This document shows, one piece after another, positions 25,356 to 35,105 of a stretch of 64,000 bases of DNA. Under the pieces are notes generated by a model that was given only the letters and a program-made list of their open reading frames with translations, was not told where the DNA came from and did not search any database. Source of the DNA: Streptomyces sp. SN-593 (lineage in GTDB: Bacteria > Actinomycetota > Actinomycetes > Streptomycetales > Streptomycetaceae); NCBI RefSeq assembly GCF_016756395.1, contig NZ_AP018365.1, forward strand, positions 3,571,001 through 3,635,000, given 5' to 3'. The first letter of the stretch is position 1. Each line of letters opens with the position of its first letter. A program made the position numbers and the translations under genes.

Positions 25356-26516
25356 TCAAACGCCAGGGGCCTCCGGTTGCATGTACGCAATCGTCTCCGC
25401 CAAGCCGTCCGCGTCAAAGTCCGAGACCTGCCCGGGAAACCACGAGAAGCGGAGGCCGTTGGTGGCCACCTCCTCCGGGAGGCCCATTGCGGTCAGCACG
25501 TGGCTCGGCGTGTACGAAGCGCTGGTGCATGCGGAACCGGTCGACACGGCCACCTGGTCCTTGATCCGTACGATCAGGGCCTCGGCATTGAGCCCGTCGA
25601 AGGTCACATTCAGGATGTGCGGAACCGCGTGGTCGGCATCGCCGTTGATCTGGAAGCGGGTCTTCCCCAGCGCGGCGAGCAGCCGATCCCGCATCTCCTT
25701 CGCGTCCCGCTCCCAACGCGACCGGTTCTCCTGGAAGACCTTGACTGCTTCGTACAGTCCCATGATCAGTGGCACGGGGAGCGTCCCGGGGCGCAGCTTT
25801 CGTTCCTGCCCGCCGCCGAACATGATCGGCTCCAGCGGCACCTTGTCCCAGCCGCGACGCCGGGTCACCAGAGCACCGATCCCCTTGGGTGCACCGATCT
25901 TGTGGCCGCTGATGCTGGTCAAATCGATAGGTGCCTTTAGGTCCTCGGGAACCTTCCCGTACCCCTGCGCGGCATCGACGTGGAGATAAGTCGCCGTCTT
26001 CTGGAGCTTCTCCGCCAGCTCGGCCACGGGCTGGATGACGCCCGTCTCATTGTTCACGTGCATTAGCGAGACCAGCAGGGTGTCCGGCCTCAGCTTCTCC
26101 AGCACAGCGTCCGTAGAGATCCGCCCCGAGGGGCCGGGTTGCAGGAAGTCGACCTCGAACCCCTGCTTCTCCTGCAGATGCAGGAGTGGCTCGATGACCG
26201 CCTTGTGCTCGATGGCGGAGGTGATGATGTGCTTCCGGGCGTGCTTCTCGCCATACGGGGCCATACCGAGCAGCGCGATGTTGTTGGACTCCGTCGCTCC
26301 ACTGGTGAAGATGATCTCTTCAGTTCTCACACCGACTGTCCCGGCAAGGAACGCCCTAGCCTCCTGGACCGCTTTCTTTGCCCGGGCTCCGTACTCATGG
26401 GTGCGGCTGCCGGCGTTGCCGAAGTCTTCGGTCATCCAGTGGAGCACCACGTCAGCCACCCGCGGCTCCACACGGGTCGTCGCCGCCACGTCCAGATACG
26501 CCACCACCGCGCTCAC
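25356..26516 (-). CDS. dndA: Cysteine desulfurase DndA
   Basis: 386 residues from a GTG at 26516 behind GGGA; an upstream ATG at 26534 is the alternative. It has the NifS/IscS-type fold: the N-terminal YLDVAATTRVEP, EIIFTSGATESNNIA, the PLP lysine in SISGHKIGAPKG (near residue 204) and the catalytic cysteine in STGSACTSASYTPSH (near residue 326). DndA removes sulfur from L-cysteine to supply DndC and the phosphorothioate modification machinery. Here it is divergent from dndBCDE, the arrangement known from Streptomyces lividans, and shares with dndB an intergenic region holding two matching palindromes. Confidence 0.95.
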   Translation of the reverse strand: MSAVVAYLDVAATTRVEPRVADVVLHWMTEDFGNAGSRTHEYGARAKKAVQEARAFLAGTVGVRTEEIIFTSGATESNNIALLGMAPYGEKHARKHIITSAIEHKAVIEPLLHLQEKQGFEVDFLQPGPSGRISTDAVLEKLRPDTLLVSLMHVNNETGVIQPVAELAEKLQKTATYLHVDAAQGYGKVPEDLKAPIDLTSISGHKIGAPKGIGALVTRRRGWDKVPLEPIMFGGGQERKLRPGTLPVPLIMGLYEAVKVFQENRSRWERDAKEMRDRLLAALGKTRFQINGDADHAVPHILNVTFDGLNAEALIVRIKDQVAVSTGSACTSASYTPSHVLTAMGLPEEVATNGLRFSWFPGQVSDFDADGLAETIAYMQPEAPGV

Positions 26517-26545
26517 CCATCCCAGAGCAATCATCCCGTCACCGG

Positions 26546-26567
26546 GTACGTCAAACCGTTAACGTAC
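26546..26567 (-). promoter_or_regulatory. Operator copy 1, upstream of dndA
   Basis: A 22-bp imperfect palindrome with arms GTACGTCA and TAACGTAC (one mismatch) around 6 bp, 30 bp upstream of the dndA start. It matches operator copy 2 in inverted orientation at 19 of 22 positions. TACG and CGTA half sites 12 bp apart resemble the TACG-N-CGTA type site reported for DndB in Salmonella (from memory). Confidence 0.7.
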
Positions 26568-26728
26568 ACGCATGCTCACCCGACGCACAGCGCGGCGCCT
26601 CAGAGTGGTCAACGCAGACGTCGGCGTACGTCTTCCCGGGCAGGAACTTGTTCGCTCGAGCCGGGTGAAGTTCCAGACATACCGGTGCGTCCTACGCACG
26701 TGAAGGTGACGTAACTTCAGCAAGCTTC

Positions 26729-26750
26729 GTACGTTAACCGGATGACGTAC
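26729..26750 (+). promoter_or_regulatory. Operator copy 2, upstream of dndB
   Basis: A 22-bp imperfect palindrome with arms GTACGTTA and TGACGTAC, ending 14 bp before the dndB start codon and overlapping any core promoter there (TACGCT at 26748-26753 is a possible -10). It is the inverted twin of copy 1. A bound repressor would block dndBCDE. Confidence 0.72.
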
Positions 26751-26764
26751 GCTAAGGTTGCCGC

Positions 26765-27904
26765 GTGGAGATCAAGGCATCGACAGCAGCGACCAGAGTC
26801 GTAGCTCCGCGCACCTCAACGGGGTTCGAGTACACGTTCCCTGCGATCCGCGGCATCCAGGCAGGGCGCGAGTATTACGTCTCGATGTGCCCCCTGCGCC
26901 TGATCCCAAAGATCTTTATCTTCGATGAAGACGAGCTCTCACCGGAACTGCGCGCCCAGCGGATCCTCAATAAGGGGCGCCTCCCGACACTCACGAAGTA
27001 CATTCTGGATAATCCAGGAGATTACGTCTTCAGTGCTTTGACCGCATCCGTCGACGGCGACGTGGAGTTCGACCATCTCGGCTCCGACGGCAATGCTTTC
27101 CGTACCGGGCAGCTGCGCATCCCCATGGACTCTCGCTTCCTGATCAACGACGGCCAGCACCGGCGCGCGGCCATCGAGCACGCCCTCAAGGAGAACCCGG
27201 ACATCGGCAACGAGACGATCGCCGTTGTCTTCTTCCATGACGAAGGGCTCGCCCGCTCGCAGCAGATGTTCGCGGACCTCAACCGGCACGCGGTGCGTCC
27301 GGCCCGGTCCATCGGCGTACTCTACGACCACCGGGACAGCGAAGCCCAGGTCGCGCGCGCACTGGCCAGCCAGTGCAAGGTCTTCAAGGGCTACGTCGAG
27401 ATGGAGAAGAGCACCCTCTCCGCCCGTTCCCGGATGATGTTCACCTTGAGCGCTCTCTACTACGGCACTCAGTCCCTCCTCCAGGGCCTGGAGATCGAGG
27501 CAGACACCTCAGCCAAACTGGCGCAGGACTATTGGGAGCACATCGACACGACGCTTCCCGAGTGGGAGATGGTTCGCAAGCGAGAGCTCTCAGCACCTGA
27601 GATGCGGCGCGATTTCATCCACAGCCACGGAATCGCATTGCACGCTCTCGGCCGCATCGGAAATTCCCTATTTCGGAAATCCACTGCGCCCAGTAAATGG
27701 AAACGGAAACTCTCCCCTCTGAAAACGGTCGACTGGACTCGGTCGAATCCAGACTGGGAGGGCCGTGCCATCGTCGGCGGCCGCGTTTCCAAAAGCCACC
27801 AAAATGTAGCTCTTACAGTCAACTACCTGCGCAATCATCTGCGCCTCGGCCTCAGCGCCGAAGAGCAGCGGGTAGAGAACGCATACCTGCGAGGCGAAGC
27901 ATGA
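26765..27904 (+). CDS. dndB: DndB, DGQHR-domain regulator of phosphorothioation
   Basis: 379 residues from a GTG at 26765 preceded by AAGG. The hallmark DGQHRRAAIEHAL motif lies near residues 128-140 after FLIN, followed by EGLARSQQMFADLNRHAVRP. DndB is not needed for the chemistry; it modulates modification frequency and in some hosts represses the dnd promoter. It is the first gene of dndBCDE; its stop overlaps the dndC ATG by 4 bp. The paired palindromes just upstream make autoregulation likely. Confidence 0.95.
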   Translation: MEIKASTAATRVVAPRTSTGFEYTFPAIRGIQAGREYYVSMCPLRLIPKIFIFDEDELSPELRAQRILNKGRLPTLTKYILDNPGDYVFSALTASVDGDVEFDHLGSDGNAFRTGQLRIPMDSRFLINDGQHRRAAIEHALKENPDIGNETIAVVFFHDEGLARSQQMFADLNRHAVRPARSIGVLYDHRDSEAQVARALASQCKVFKGYVEMEKSTLSARSRMMFTLSALYYGTQSLLQGLEIEADTSAKLAQDYWEHIDTTLPEWEMVRKRELSAPEMRRDFIHSHGIALHALGRIGNSLFRKSTAPSKWKRKLSPLKTVDWTRSNPDWEGRAIVGGRVSKSHQNVALTVNYLRNHLRLGLSAEEQRVENAYLRGEA

Positions 27905-29499
27905 GCACCATCCCTCTACAACTCGGCATCACGCCTGTCCGGCGGAAGCCGTTCGACGGACAACCCCTCGAAGAGGTCATCGCCAAGCTCTCAGACGAAG
28001 TGCGTGAGCTCTACACCGCCGACCAGGTGCCCTGGGTCATCGGATATAGCGGCGGCAAGGACTCCACCGCGGTCCTTCAGCTCGTATGGAACGCCATCGC
28101 CGCTCTGTCGCCGGAGCAGCGCACCAAGACGGTCCACGTCATCAGCACCGACACCCTCGTCGAGAACCCCGTCGTCGCCGCGTGGGTGACGACATCCCTG
28201 GAGACGATGGAGAAAGCTGCCGCCGAGCAGGGCCTCCCTATCGAGCCTCATCGCCTGACGCCCGAGATAAAGGACACCTTCTGGGTCAACCTGATCGGTC
28301 GGGGCTACCCGGCGCCGCGCCCCAAGTTCCGCTGGTGCACCGAGCGCCTCAAGATCAAGCCCTCCAACTCCTTCATCCGGAACGTCGTGGCAGCACATGG
28401 CGAGGCGATCATGGTGCTCGGTATCCGTAAGACCGAGAGCCAGGCGCGCGCCCGTGCCATGGAGAAGCATGAGAAGCGTCGCGTCCGTGATCGCCTCTCC
28501 CCCAATGCAAACCTTCCCAACTCCCTTGTCTATAGCCCGGTCGAAGACTGGGCCAACGACGACGTCTGGGAGTACCTGATGCAGAAGCCCAACCCGTGGG
28601 GCTACAACAACCAGGATCTCCTCACCATGTACCAGGGCGCCTCCGGCGATGGCGAGTGCCCCCTCGTGGTCGACTCGACCACTCCCTCCTGCGGCTCCAG
28701 CCGCTTCGGGTGCTGGACATGCACGCTTGTCGAGCAGGACAAGTCGATGTCGGCGATGATCCAGAACGACGAGGAGAAAGAGTGGATGAGGCCGCTCCTG
28801 GACCTCCGCGACAAGCTCGACGCCCCGTTCGGCTACTTCGAAGAGGGCGAGGAAGGACTCCCCGTCGGCCGGAAGCTCCCGTACCCCCGCCCTGACCAGC
28901 CGGCGCGAGACTTCCGCCGCATGAACGGCAAGGTCATGGTCTACACGCGCCGGACTGACGGCGAAGAGGTCCCGATCCACGGCCCGTACCTGCAGAAGTT
29001 CCGCCAGGACTGGCTCAAGGACTTGCTGGACGCCCAGACCTGGATCCGCGCCAACGCGCCGGAGCACGTCAAGAACATCGAGCTGATCACCCTCGACGAG
29101 CTACACGAGATCCGCCGCATCTGGGTCTTCGACAAACACGAGGTCGAGGACTCCCTCCCCCGTATCTACAAGGAGTCCACGGGCGAGCACTTCCCGGGTG
29201 GGCCTCTGGACGAGCAGCTCGTCATGGGCGCTGACGAGATGGAGCTCCTGAAGGAGCTCTGCGGGGACGACGACCTGCACTACGACATGGTCCGTGAGTT
29301 GCTCTCCGTCGAGCGCAAGTACCGGACAATGTCCCGACGTGCCGGCCTTTTCCAAGCTCTGGAGACTGCGGTAAAGAAGGGCTACTACGAGAACAGCACC
29401 GACGCCATCGACTTCGCACAGCGCAAGAACAAGTGGCGTGACGAATCGCCGACCCATCTGACCCTGGACGAAGAAACCGATATCGATGCTCCTGCGTAA
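27901..29499 (+). CDS. dndC: DndC sulfurtransferase
   Basis: 532 residues. The PAPS-reductase-like ATP-pyrophosphatase loop YSGGKDSTAVLQL lies near residues 49-61. RWCTERLK follows, and a cysteine cluster (GECPLVVDSTTPSCGS then FGCWTCTLVEQD, residues about 253-280) fits a 4Fe-4S cluster. DndC activates the DNA backbone phosphate and transfers sulfur with DndD and DndE. The ATG overlaps the dndB stop. An open frame extends 200 bp upstream inside dndB but is not used in the family. Confidence 0.96.
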   Translation: MSTIPLQLGITPVRRKPFDGQPLEEVIAKLSDEVRELYTADQVPWVIGYSGGKDSTAVLQLVWNAIAALSPEQRTKTVHVISTDTLVENPVVAAWVTTSLETMEKAAAEQGLPIEPHRLTPEIKDTFWVNLIGRGYPAPRPKFRWCTERLKIKPSNSFIRNVVAAHGEAIMVLGIRKTESQARARAMEKHEKRRVRDRLSPNANLPNSLVYSPVEDWANDDVWEYLMQKPNPWGYNNQDLLTMYQGASGDGECPLVVDSTTPSCGSSRFGCWTCTLVEQDKSMSAMIQNDEEKEWMRPLLDLRDKLDAPFGYFEEGEEGLPVGRKLPYPRPDQPARDFRRMNGKVMVYTRRTDGEEVPIHGPYLQKFRQDWLKDLLDAQTWIRANAPEHVKNIELITLDELHEIRRIWVFDKHEVEDSLPRIYKESTGEHFPGGPLDEQLVMGADEMELLKELCGDDDLHYDMVRELLSVERKYRTMSRRAGLFQALETAVKKGYYENSTDAIDFAQRKNKWRDESPTHLTLDEETDIDAPA

Positions 29500-31516
29500 G
29501 ATCACTCTCGAAGAGTTCGGGGCTTACCGCGGCACTCAGTCGCTGGATCTGACTACCAAGAAGAACAAACCGATCGTCCTCATCGGCGGACTCAACGGCT
29601 GCGGCAAAACGACCCTTCTTGACGCCATCCAGCTGGCGCTGTTCGGGCCGCGAGCACGGTGCAGCGGTCGAGGCGGCAAGTCGTACGAGACGTACCTTCG
29701 CGAGAGCATCAACCGGCAGGCGGACCCCACTCGCGGTGCACAAATTGTCCTGGAGTTCACGGTCACGGTGGACGGCACGGAGCACTATTACAAGGTGGTC
29801 CGCAGCTGGCACACCAGCGGAAAGACAACGCTCAAGGAGTTCGTGAACGCGTTCGTCGACGAGGAGTACGGTTCCAGGGCGAAGTCGGGGCGCCGTGTCG
29901 AACCTGAGCTGAAGTACAGCCGGGTTCTCAGCCAGGAGTGGGCCGATCACATCGAGAGCCTGCTCCCCCTCGAAGTCGCCTCGCTATCATTCTTCGACGG
30001 AGAGAAGATCGAATCGCTCGCCGACCCTGAGCGCGCGGCATCGGTCATCGAATCGGCCATCCACTCGCTGCTGGGTGTCAGCACCGTCCAGCAGCTCCGT
30101 ACGGACCTGCTGGCGCTCCAGCGCCGGCAGAAGTTGTCGGACGAAGAGCAGCACTTGATGGACAAGATCCGCGCTGAGGAGCAGGAACAGCAGACGGCCG
30201 ATGCCGCTCTGGAGAACGCAGAGCAGCAGGCAGCGCAACGCAACAGCGAACTCGGCAAAGCTCGGCGCGCTCTCGAAACGCTGGAGGCAGCCTACAAGCA
30301 GGAGGGCGGAAACCTCTTCGAGCGCCGAGTCGAGATCGAGCGCGAACACGCTGAGATTTCCGCTCGCCTCGCCGAAATCCGCAGCTCTCTCATCCAGTTG
30401 GCTGCTGGCCCGCTTCCGCTTCTCCTGATGGGAAGCCACCTCAAGGAGCTGCGGACGCAGGCCGGTCGCGAGCGGACGGCAGCCGAGTCTCACCAGGTGC
30501 TCGGAGTACTCGAAGAGCGTGACCAGTGGCTGCTGGACATGCTCCCTGCCGAGGCGAAGACCGCCGTGATGGGGAAGCTGGAGGTTGACCGCGCCAAGCG
30601 CGCCAAGTCCGCCGGTCTCAAAGTAAATCTCGGCCTTTCCCCGGACACGATTCCCCAGCTGTCGGCACTCGACGAGGCACTCAGTCGGGACCAGGCACGA
30701 GCTGTCGAGCTCCTTCAGCAGGCCGCGGAAGCCGCCGATGAGCGTGTGCAGCTGGAGCGCCAACTGGCAGGCGTACCGGCCAAGAGCAAGGTCGAGGCCA
30801 TTCAGAAGGAACGAGAAGACCAGCTCCAGGAAGTCGCACGGCTGGAACGGGAGTACGAGAGCAACCTCAACAGCGTCGACGAGTTGAAGCGCCGCCTCGC
30901 ATACGTGTCTGCCTCCCTGCAGCGTGCCCACGAAGAGTTCGTCCGCACCAAGGTGAAAGCCGAAGAGGTCGAGCGGATCATCAAGTACTCGGAGAAGGCC
31001 CGGAAGACACTGGATCAGTTCGGCGATGCCCTCCTCAAGCGGCACATCAGCCGCCTCGAGGTAGCAATGCTCACGAGCTTCCAGACCCTCATGCGTAAGC
31101 AGGGGCTGGTGACCGACCTCCGCATCGATACTGACAAGTTCACGCTCACCCTGGCTGACACCGACGGAGATCCGATCGACCCCGGCCGTCTCAGCGCGGG
31201 CGAGCGCCAGCTACTCGCCGTCTCCCTCCTCTGGGGCTTGATGAAGGTCGCCGGCAACCACCTGCCCAGCGTCATCGACACGCCGCTCGGCCGGCTCGAC
31301 AGCCGTCACCGTGAGCACTTGGTGGACCGATACTTTCCATACGCCAGTGACCAAGTCCTCCTCCTCTCCACCGATGAGGAGATCGACGAATACCTGCTTG
31401 GCCGCCTCAAGAAGTCCGTCGCCAACACCTACACACTGGTCCACGACGACACCACCTTCACCACCAGCGTCATCGAGGGCTACTGGTGGAACGTAGGAGC
31501 CAGCAATGTCGCTTGA
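29486..31516 (+). CDS. dndD: DndD SMC-like ATPase
   Basis: 676 residues. Walker A is GGLNGCGKTTLLD near residue 34, the ABC signature is RLSAGERQLLAVSLLWG near residue 568 and Walker B is VIDTPLGRLDS near residue 595. Between them lie two long coiled-coil arms (residues about 190-300 and 380-520). DndD is the ATPase that probably nicks or remodels DNA during sulfur insertion. It overlaps dndC by 14 bp and dndE by 11 bp. Confidence 0.95.
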   Translation: MLLRKITLEEFGAYRGTQSLDLTTKKNKPIVLIGGLNGCGKTTLLDAIQLALFGPRARCSGRGGKSYETYLRESINRQADPTRGAQIVLEFTVTVDGTEHYYKVVRSWHTSGKTTLKEFVNAFVDEEYGSRAKSGRRVEPELKYSRVLSQEWADHIESLLPLEVASLSFFDGEKIESLADPERAASVIESAIHSLLGVSTVQQLRTDLLALQRRQKLSDEEQHLMDKIRAEEQEQQTADAALENAEQQAAQRNSELGKARRALETLEAAYKQEGGNLFERRVEIEREHAEISARLAEIRSSLIQLAAGPLPLLLMGSHLKELRTQAGRERTAAESHQVLGVLEERDQWLLDMLPAEAKTAVMGKLEVDRAKRAKSAGLKVNLGLSPDTIPQLSALDEALSRDQARAVELLQQAAEAADERVQLERQLAGVPAKSKVEAIQKEREDQLQEVARLEREYESNLNSVDELKRRLAYVSASLQRAHEEFVRTKVKAEEVERIIKYSEKARKTLDQFGDALLKRHISRLEVAMLTSFQTLMRKQGLVTDLRIDTDKFTLTLADTDGDPIDPGRLSAGERQLLAVSLLWGLMKVAGNHLPSVIDTPLGRLDSRHREHLVDRYFPYASDQVLLLSTDEEIDEYLLGRLKKSVANTYTLVHDDTTFTTSVIEGYWWNVGASNVA

Positions 31517-31886
31517 GAACATCCGCCTCGCCACCCCGAGCAAGGACCGCCTGAGCCGTCTGAAGCGCACCACCGGCATCACCCATTGGAACGTCCTGTG
31601 CCGATGGGCCCTGGCCCTCTCCTTGGCGGACGCCTCTACCCCACTGGTTCGTGAGGTCGTCACCGACTCCAACGTCGAGATGTCCTGGAAGACCTTCGCC
31701 GGACCCCACGGCGACCTCTACCTCGCCCTGCTCAAGCAGCGCTGCGTGGCCGACGGACTGGAGCCGACGGACGAGAACGTCTCCAATACGCTGACGATCC
31801 ATCTGGCGCGAGGGATCGGCTACCTGGGGGCTCACAGGAAGATGACGGCGATCGAGGGGCTGATCGGAGCCGTGGCAACCGTCTGA
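31506..31886 (+). CDS. dndE: DndE
   Basis: 126 residues, complete. The basic N-terminal helix (ATPSKDRLSRLKRTTGITHW) and the conserved core NVLCRWALALSLAD are typical of DndE, a small protein that binds nicked double-stranded DNA and is essential for phosphorothioation. It starts inside the end of dndD and is the last gene of the operon. A weak GGCCGA/TCGGCC stem follows the stop codon. Confidence 0.93.
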   Translation: MSLENIRLATPSKDRLSRLKRTTGITHWNVLCRWALALSLADASTPLVREVVTDSNVEMSWKTFAGPHGDLYLALLKQRCVADGLEPTDENVSNTLTIHLARGIGYLGAHRKMTAIEGLIGAVATV

Positions 31887-33630
31887 ATTGATATGAATCG
31901 CCCGATGCAGGGCCGATTGGCCTACGCGGGTCGGCCATCTCCCACCCTCCGCAAGATGGCGATCAGTCATCAGACAACACGGATCCACATCACGAGTCCT
32001 TCCAGCATTGTCTCTCCAGGATGAGAGCGGTGCGGTGGTGGCCGTCTTCCGGTTCCTGCTGCAGCGACTTCTGCGGGAGATCCGCCAGGACTTCAAGCCG
32101 GCAATGCCCCGCTCGACGGGGCCGCGAGCGTGGACGAGTGCACGGTTCAGCGTCAGCTCGGTCGGTGACATTTCACCGCCGGGCGGGCGGCGAATCGCAG
32201 TGGTGACCGCGGGGCCAGCGCAGACGAGACGTCAGCGTTTGTGGGAGTAGCCGGCCCCCCAGTCCCCAAGTACGTGAGAGCAACGAGGGCACGCGGTACC
32301 GCAGATGGACGGCCTAACAGACACGGTGAACGGTCTCGGGCGAAGGACGGGACTCCATCGCTGCGACCCTCACCCTGCATCTCGGGCAGAGCCGGTGATC
32401 AGTCCAGGGCGACTTCACGGCCGCCCGGCGCATACAGGCCGACGTGCCCGCCGAGCGTCGGGTCCTCGACTTCTCCAACTAATTCCGTGATGCGCCGGTC
32501 CCGGCCGCAGGGACTAGGAAGATCAGCGCCTGCCAGGCCCTGAGCATCCAACGTCCACCACGCCTGATCTCCCCAAACTCTTACGCAGGGGCAGACGGTC
32601 CGGGCGGTGGCGCGTGTGCAGACCTACTTCGACAGCGCGGGGCTGGACCGCGCGTCATGTTTCGACAGGCGTGGGTACTTTCGTAGTCGACGCCCGAAAC
32701 GTCAAGGACGAGAACATGAGGGTCTTCCCTTGGCCACTGGCACAGTAGGTTTCACGGTGACGACAAGGCAGCCCATCCTCACCGCGCTTCACTGCCCCAG
32801 GGGCACGCTATGGGGGATCGCGCCCCCGTTGCCTCGCGAGAATGCAGTTCTGGCGAATCTTCCGCAGAGTTCACTGCACCCCAACGCGTCACTTGCTGCT
32901 CTTGAACCTGGACTGACAGCAGGAAACCTTCATGCGGCCCGCCATACAGCACGCTATGCCAGCATGACGGATCCGCGTGCACTATTCAGGTTTCCGGCTC
33001 GAAGTCGCATTTGACACCAGCCGGTTGCCCATTATCAGACTTCTGGCTCCCGCGCCGGAGAATCGCTAGAACTCTATCAGCTCCGACGATTTTCGGCCGA
33101 TACCCTCGATACCCTCTGTGACGAAATCGCTATCATCGCCATGGCGTGCGGCATCCGGCTTTGCCACTTAGGGATCCAGACGTCATTCTGAATGAAATCG
33201 GAACGAAGATTTCCGAGGCTCAGGGCGATCTCCGCACGCACCACTCGATGCTCGATCGAAGTCAACCTCATTAGGATGCCTCTCCACCTCATGCGCGCGC
33301 CATCGCCCGGACCAGCAGCTTTAGGGTATCGGTCGGGGAGAATCGGACCTTCCGCCCTTCCTCGATTGCAGTTATGCTCCAAGCCGTACCGTTCGCGAAG
33401 CGCACTGCAACTTGCCGTACTGCTGCATGCGCATGGTTACGCATGTCGCAACGGCGGCTCTCGATCCATGGAATTTGAATTTATGAATCAAAAACCGTGA
33501 CTGCCAGCTACCGATAGCCGTGGGTGAGATGTCTCGTTCCAAAGCGGTAGGTGACTCCAATGGTGAAAGGGTTTCCCCCGTTCATGGTCACTCCTCTTCC
33601 TCCTGGCTCGCTACAGCCGAGGGGAAGAGC
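31887..33630. other. 1.7-kb gap with transposase debris
   Basis: The only recognisable piece is an IS5-family transposase end (32005-32171, separate entry). Base composition is visibly less G/C-rich than in the neighbouring genes. A 51-codon minus frame (33289-33444) reads RFANGTAWSITAIEEGRK then VRFSPTDTLKLLVRAMAR; it looks protein-like but matches nothing I know and has no clear ribosome site. The rest shows no supported gene. Confidence 0.45.
32005..32171 (-). pseudogene. IS5-family transposase C-terminal fragment
   Basis: The minus frame reads ELTLNRALVHARGPVERGIA then GLKSWRISRRSRCSRNR, the conserved end of DDE_Tnp_4-type IS5 transposases, then shifts frame. It differs from the two complete IS5 copies in the window. 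Only about 50 residues remain. Confidence 0.65.
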
Positions 33631-34512
33631 TAAGGGTTGTCCCGTAACTGCCGTCCGCGGGTGGGATGATCTTGGTGTGGCTGGTGTGCTCACGGCGTCG
33701 GAGCCGTCCTGGATAGCCCCGTTCACCGGGCTGAGCCCGCGCGCCTTCGGGAAGCTGGTGACAGTGTTGCGGCGCGAGGGTGCGGACGCGGTCCGCAAAG
33801 GCAGGCCGTGGGGCCTTCCGCTGGAGGACCGGGCTCTGCTGGTCGCGGCGTACTGGCGCACGAACCTGACGATGCGACAGCTCGCCCCGCTGTTCGGGGT
33901 GTCGAAGTCTGCGGCGGACCGGATCATCGATCACCTCGGGCCGATGCTCGCGCTCCAGCCCCGCAAGCGGTTCGCGAAGGACGCCGTGCTCATCGTGGAC
34001 GGCACCCTGGTCCCCACCCGCGACCACACGGTGGCCGAGCCGTCGAAGAACTACCGGTACTCCACCAACCATCAGGTCGTCATCGACGCCGACACCCGCC
34101 TGGTCGTCGTGGTCGGCCGGCCGCTCGCCGGAAACCGCAACGACTGCAAGGCATGGGAGGAGTCCGGTGCCAAAGCCGCTGTCGGCAACACGCTGACGAT
34201 CTCCGACGGCGGCTACCCGGGCACCGGACTCGTCATGCCCCACCGCCGACGCAACGGCGAAGACCTGCCCGAGTGGAAGCAGGCGCACAACACGTCCCAC
34301 AAGCAGGTCCGCGCCCGCGTCGAGCACGTCTTCGCTCGCATGAAGACCTGGAAAATCCTCCGCGACTGCCGCCTCAAAGGCGACGGCGTCCACCACGCCA
34401 TGCTCGGCATCGCCCGGATGCACAACCTCGCCCTCGCCGGCTAGGCCAGCGAGCCGTACGTCAGCCCGCCCTACCCGAAACGACTCGAAGATCATTTACG
34501 GGACGGCCCTTA
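33631..34512 (+). mobile_element. IS5-family element, copy 1
   Basis: 882 bp counting the flanking TA dinucleotides. The ends read TAAGGGTTGTCCCGTAAC (left) and, reverse complemented on the right, TAAGGGCCGTCCCGTAAA, about 17 of 20 matching. TA at each end is the likely target duplication. A second copy with the same length and ends lies inverted at 46533-47414. Confidence 0.88.
33677..34444 (+). CDS. IS5-family transposase, copy 1
   Basis: 255 residues from a GTG at 33677. An N-terminal HTH region (LTMRQLAPLFGVSKSAADRI) precedes the DDE_Tnp_4 catalytic core: AVLIVDGTLVPTRDH, TISDGGYPGTGLV and RARVEHVFARMKTW supply the three acidic residues. The frame is intact, so the copy could be active. 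It differs from copy 2 at a single residue noticed (Val versus Leu after RDHT). Confidence 0.9.
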   Translation: MAGVLTASEPSWIAPFTGLSPRAFGKLVTVLRREGADAVRKGRPWGLPLEDRALLVAAYWRTNLTMRQLAPLFGVSKSAADRIIDHLGPMLALQPRKRFAKDAVLIVDGTLVPTRDHTVAEPSKNYRYSTNHQVVIDADTRLVVVVGRPLAGNRNDCKAWEESGAKAAVGNTLTISDGGYPGTGLVMPHRRRNGEDLPEWKQAHNTSHKQVRARVEHVFARMKTWKILRDCRLKGDGVHHAMLGIARMHNLALAG

Positions 34513-34574
34513 GTTGGGCTCAGTTGTCACCTGCTACGTGGAAACCGCATGAGCCCGAAGAAGAGAGGAGCAAC

Positions 34575-34757
34575 GTGCACAATCCGGTTGATGGCGATCG
34601 CTGCTACACCTCGGCGTGCCTGCGGGATGAAGATCAGAGCACATCTGATCGTCAGATCAACGAAGATCCCCCGAAAGGGTATGTAACTCCGGCCACAATC
34701 ACGGCTGTTGCTACCCTGGTCACTTCCCTGGCCGCACTGATCACGGCCTTCCGGTAG
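34575..34757 (+). CDS. Small protein with C-terminal membrane helix
   Basis: 60 residues from a GTG at 34575 behind a strong GAGAGGAG. The hydrophilic N-terminal part (DGDRCYTSACLRDEDQSTSD) is followed by one hydrophobic helix (TITAVATLVTSLAALITA) ending in FR, a tail-anchored layout. No family is recognised. It lies alone between the IS5 copy and IS3 debris, at the far end of the restriction operon. It may be a small membrane or toxin-like protein, or a leftover. Confidence 0.5.
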   Translation: MHNPVDGDRCYTSACLRDEDQSTSDRQINEDPPKGYVTPATITAVATLVTSLAALITAFR

Positions 34758-34937
34758 CAGAAGCACGCCGTCAGGAAGCGGGTGAGTTGAAGGTGCTGTC
34801 GGCTGACCATCTGGGAGCACCTTCAGCAGCTTGTCAGGAGTCGCATAACTGCTTAGTGCACACTCGAAATCAGCGGATCAACGGGAATGAAGTACTCCGA
34901 TTCTAATGGACACTCGATTCCCTGAGGGGATCAAGTC

Positions 34938-35105
34938 ATGGCTCGCCCGTCTCCTCGTCCTGCCGAGCTGAGCGCGGTACGAATGCCTGCGGAGATCCGC
35001 TATAACTCGCCACCGAGTGGGCCGCAATGAAGGCGGGCGCCGCGAAGTTGGGCATCGATGCCGCGGCCACGGCAGTGCGGGTCGACTGGTTCAACAATCA
35101 GCGGC
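34938..35105 (+). pseudogene. IS3-family OrfA fossil
   Basis: An ATG at 34938 opens MARPSPRPAELSAVRMPAEI; a shifted frame then gives EWAAMKAGAAKLGIDAA. This is the decayed N-terminus of an IS3 OrfA (pattern MARPSKYxxELRxRAVRxxAE...EWAAIKAVAxKLGI). No OrfB follows. Confidence 0.6.

Noticed and set aside
32607..33014. A 135-codon frame in the gap after dndE
   Set aside because: No ribosome site, no family-like motif, and it lies in a region containing transposase debris.
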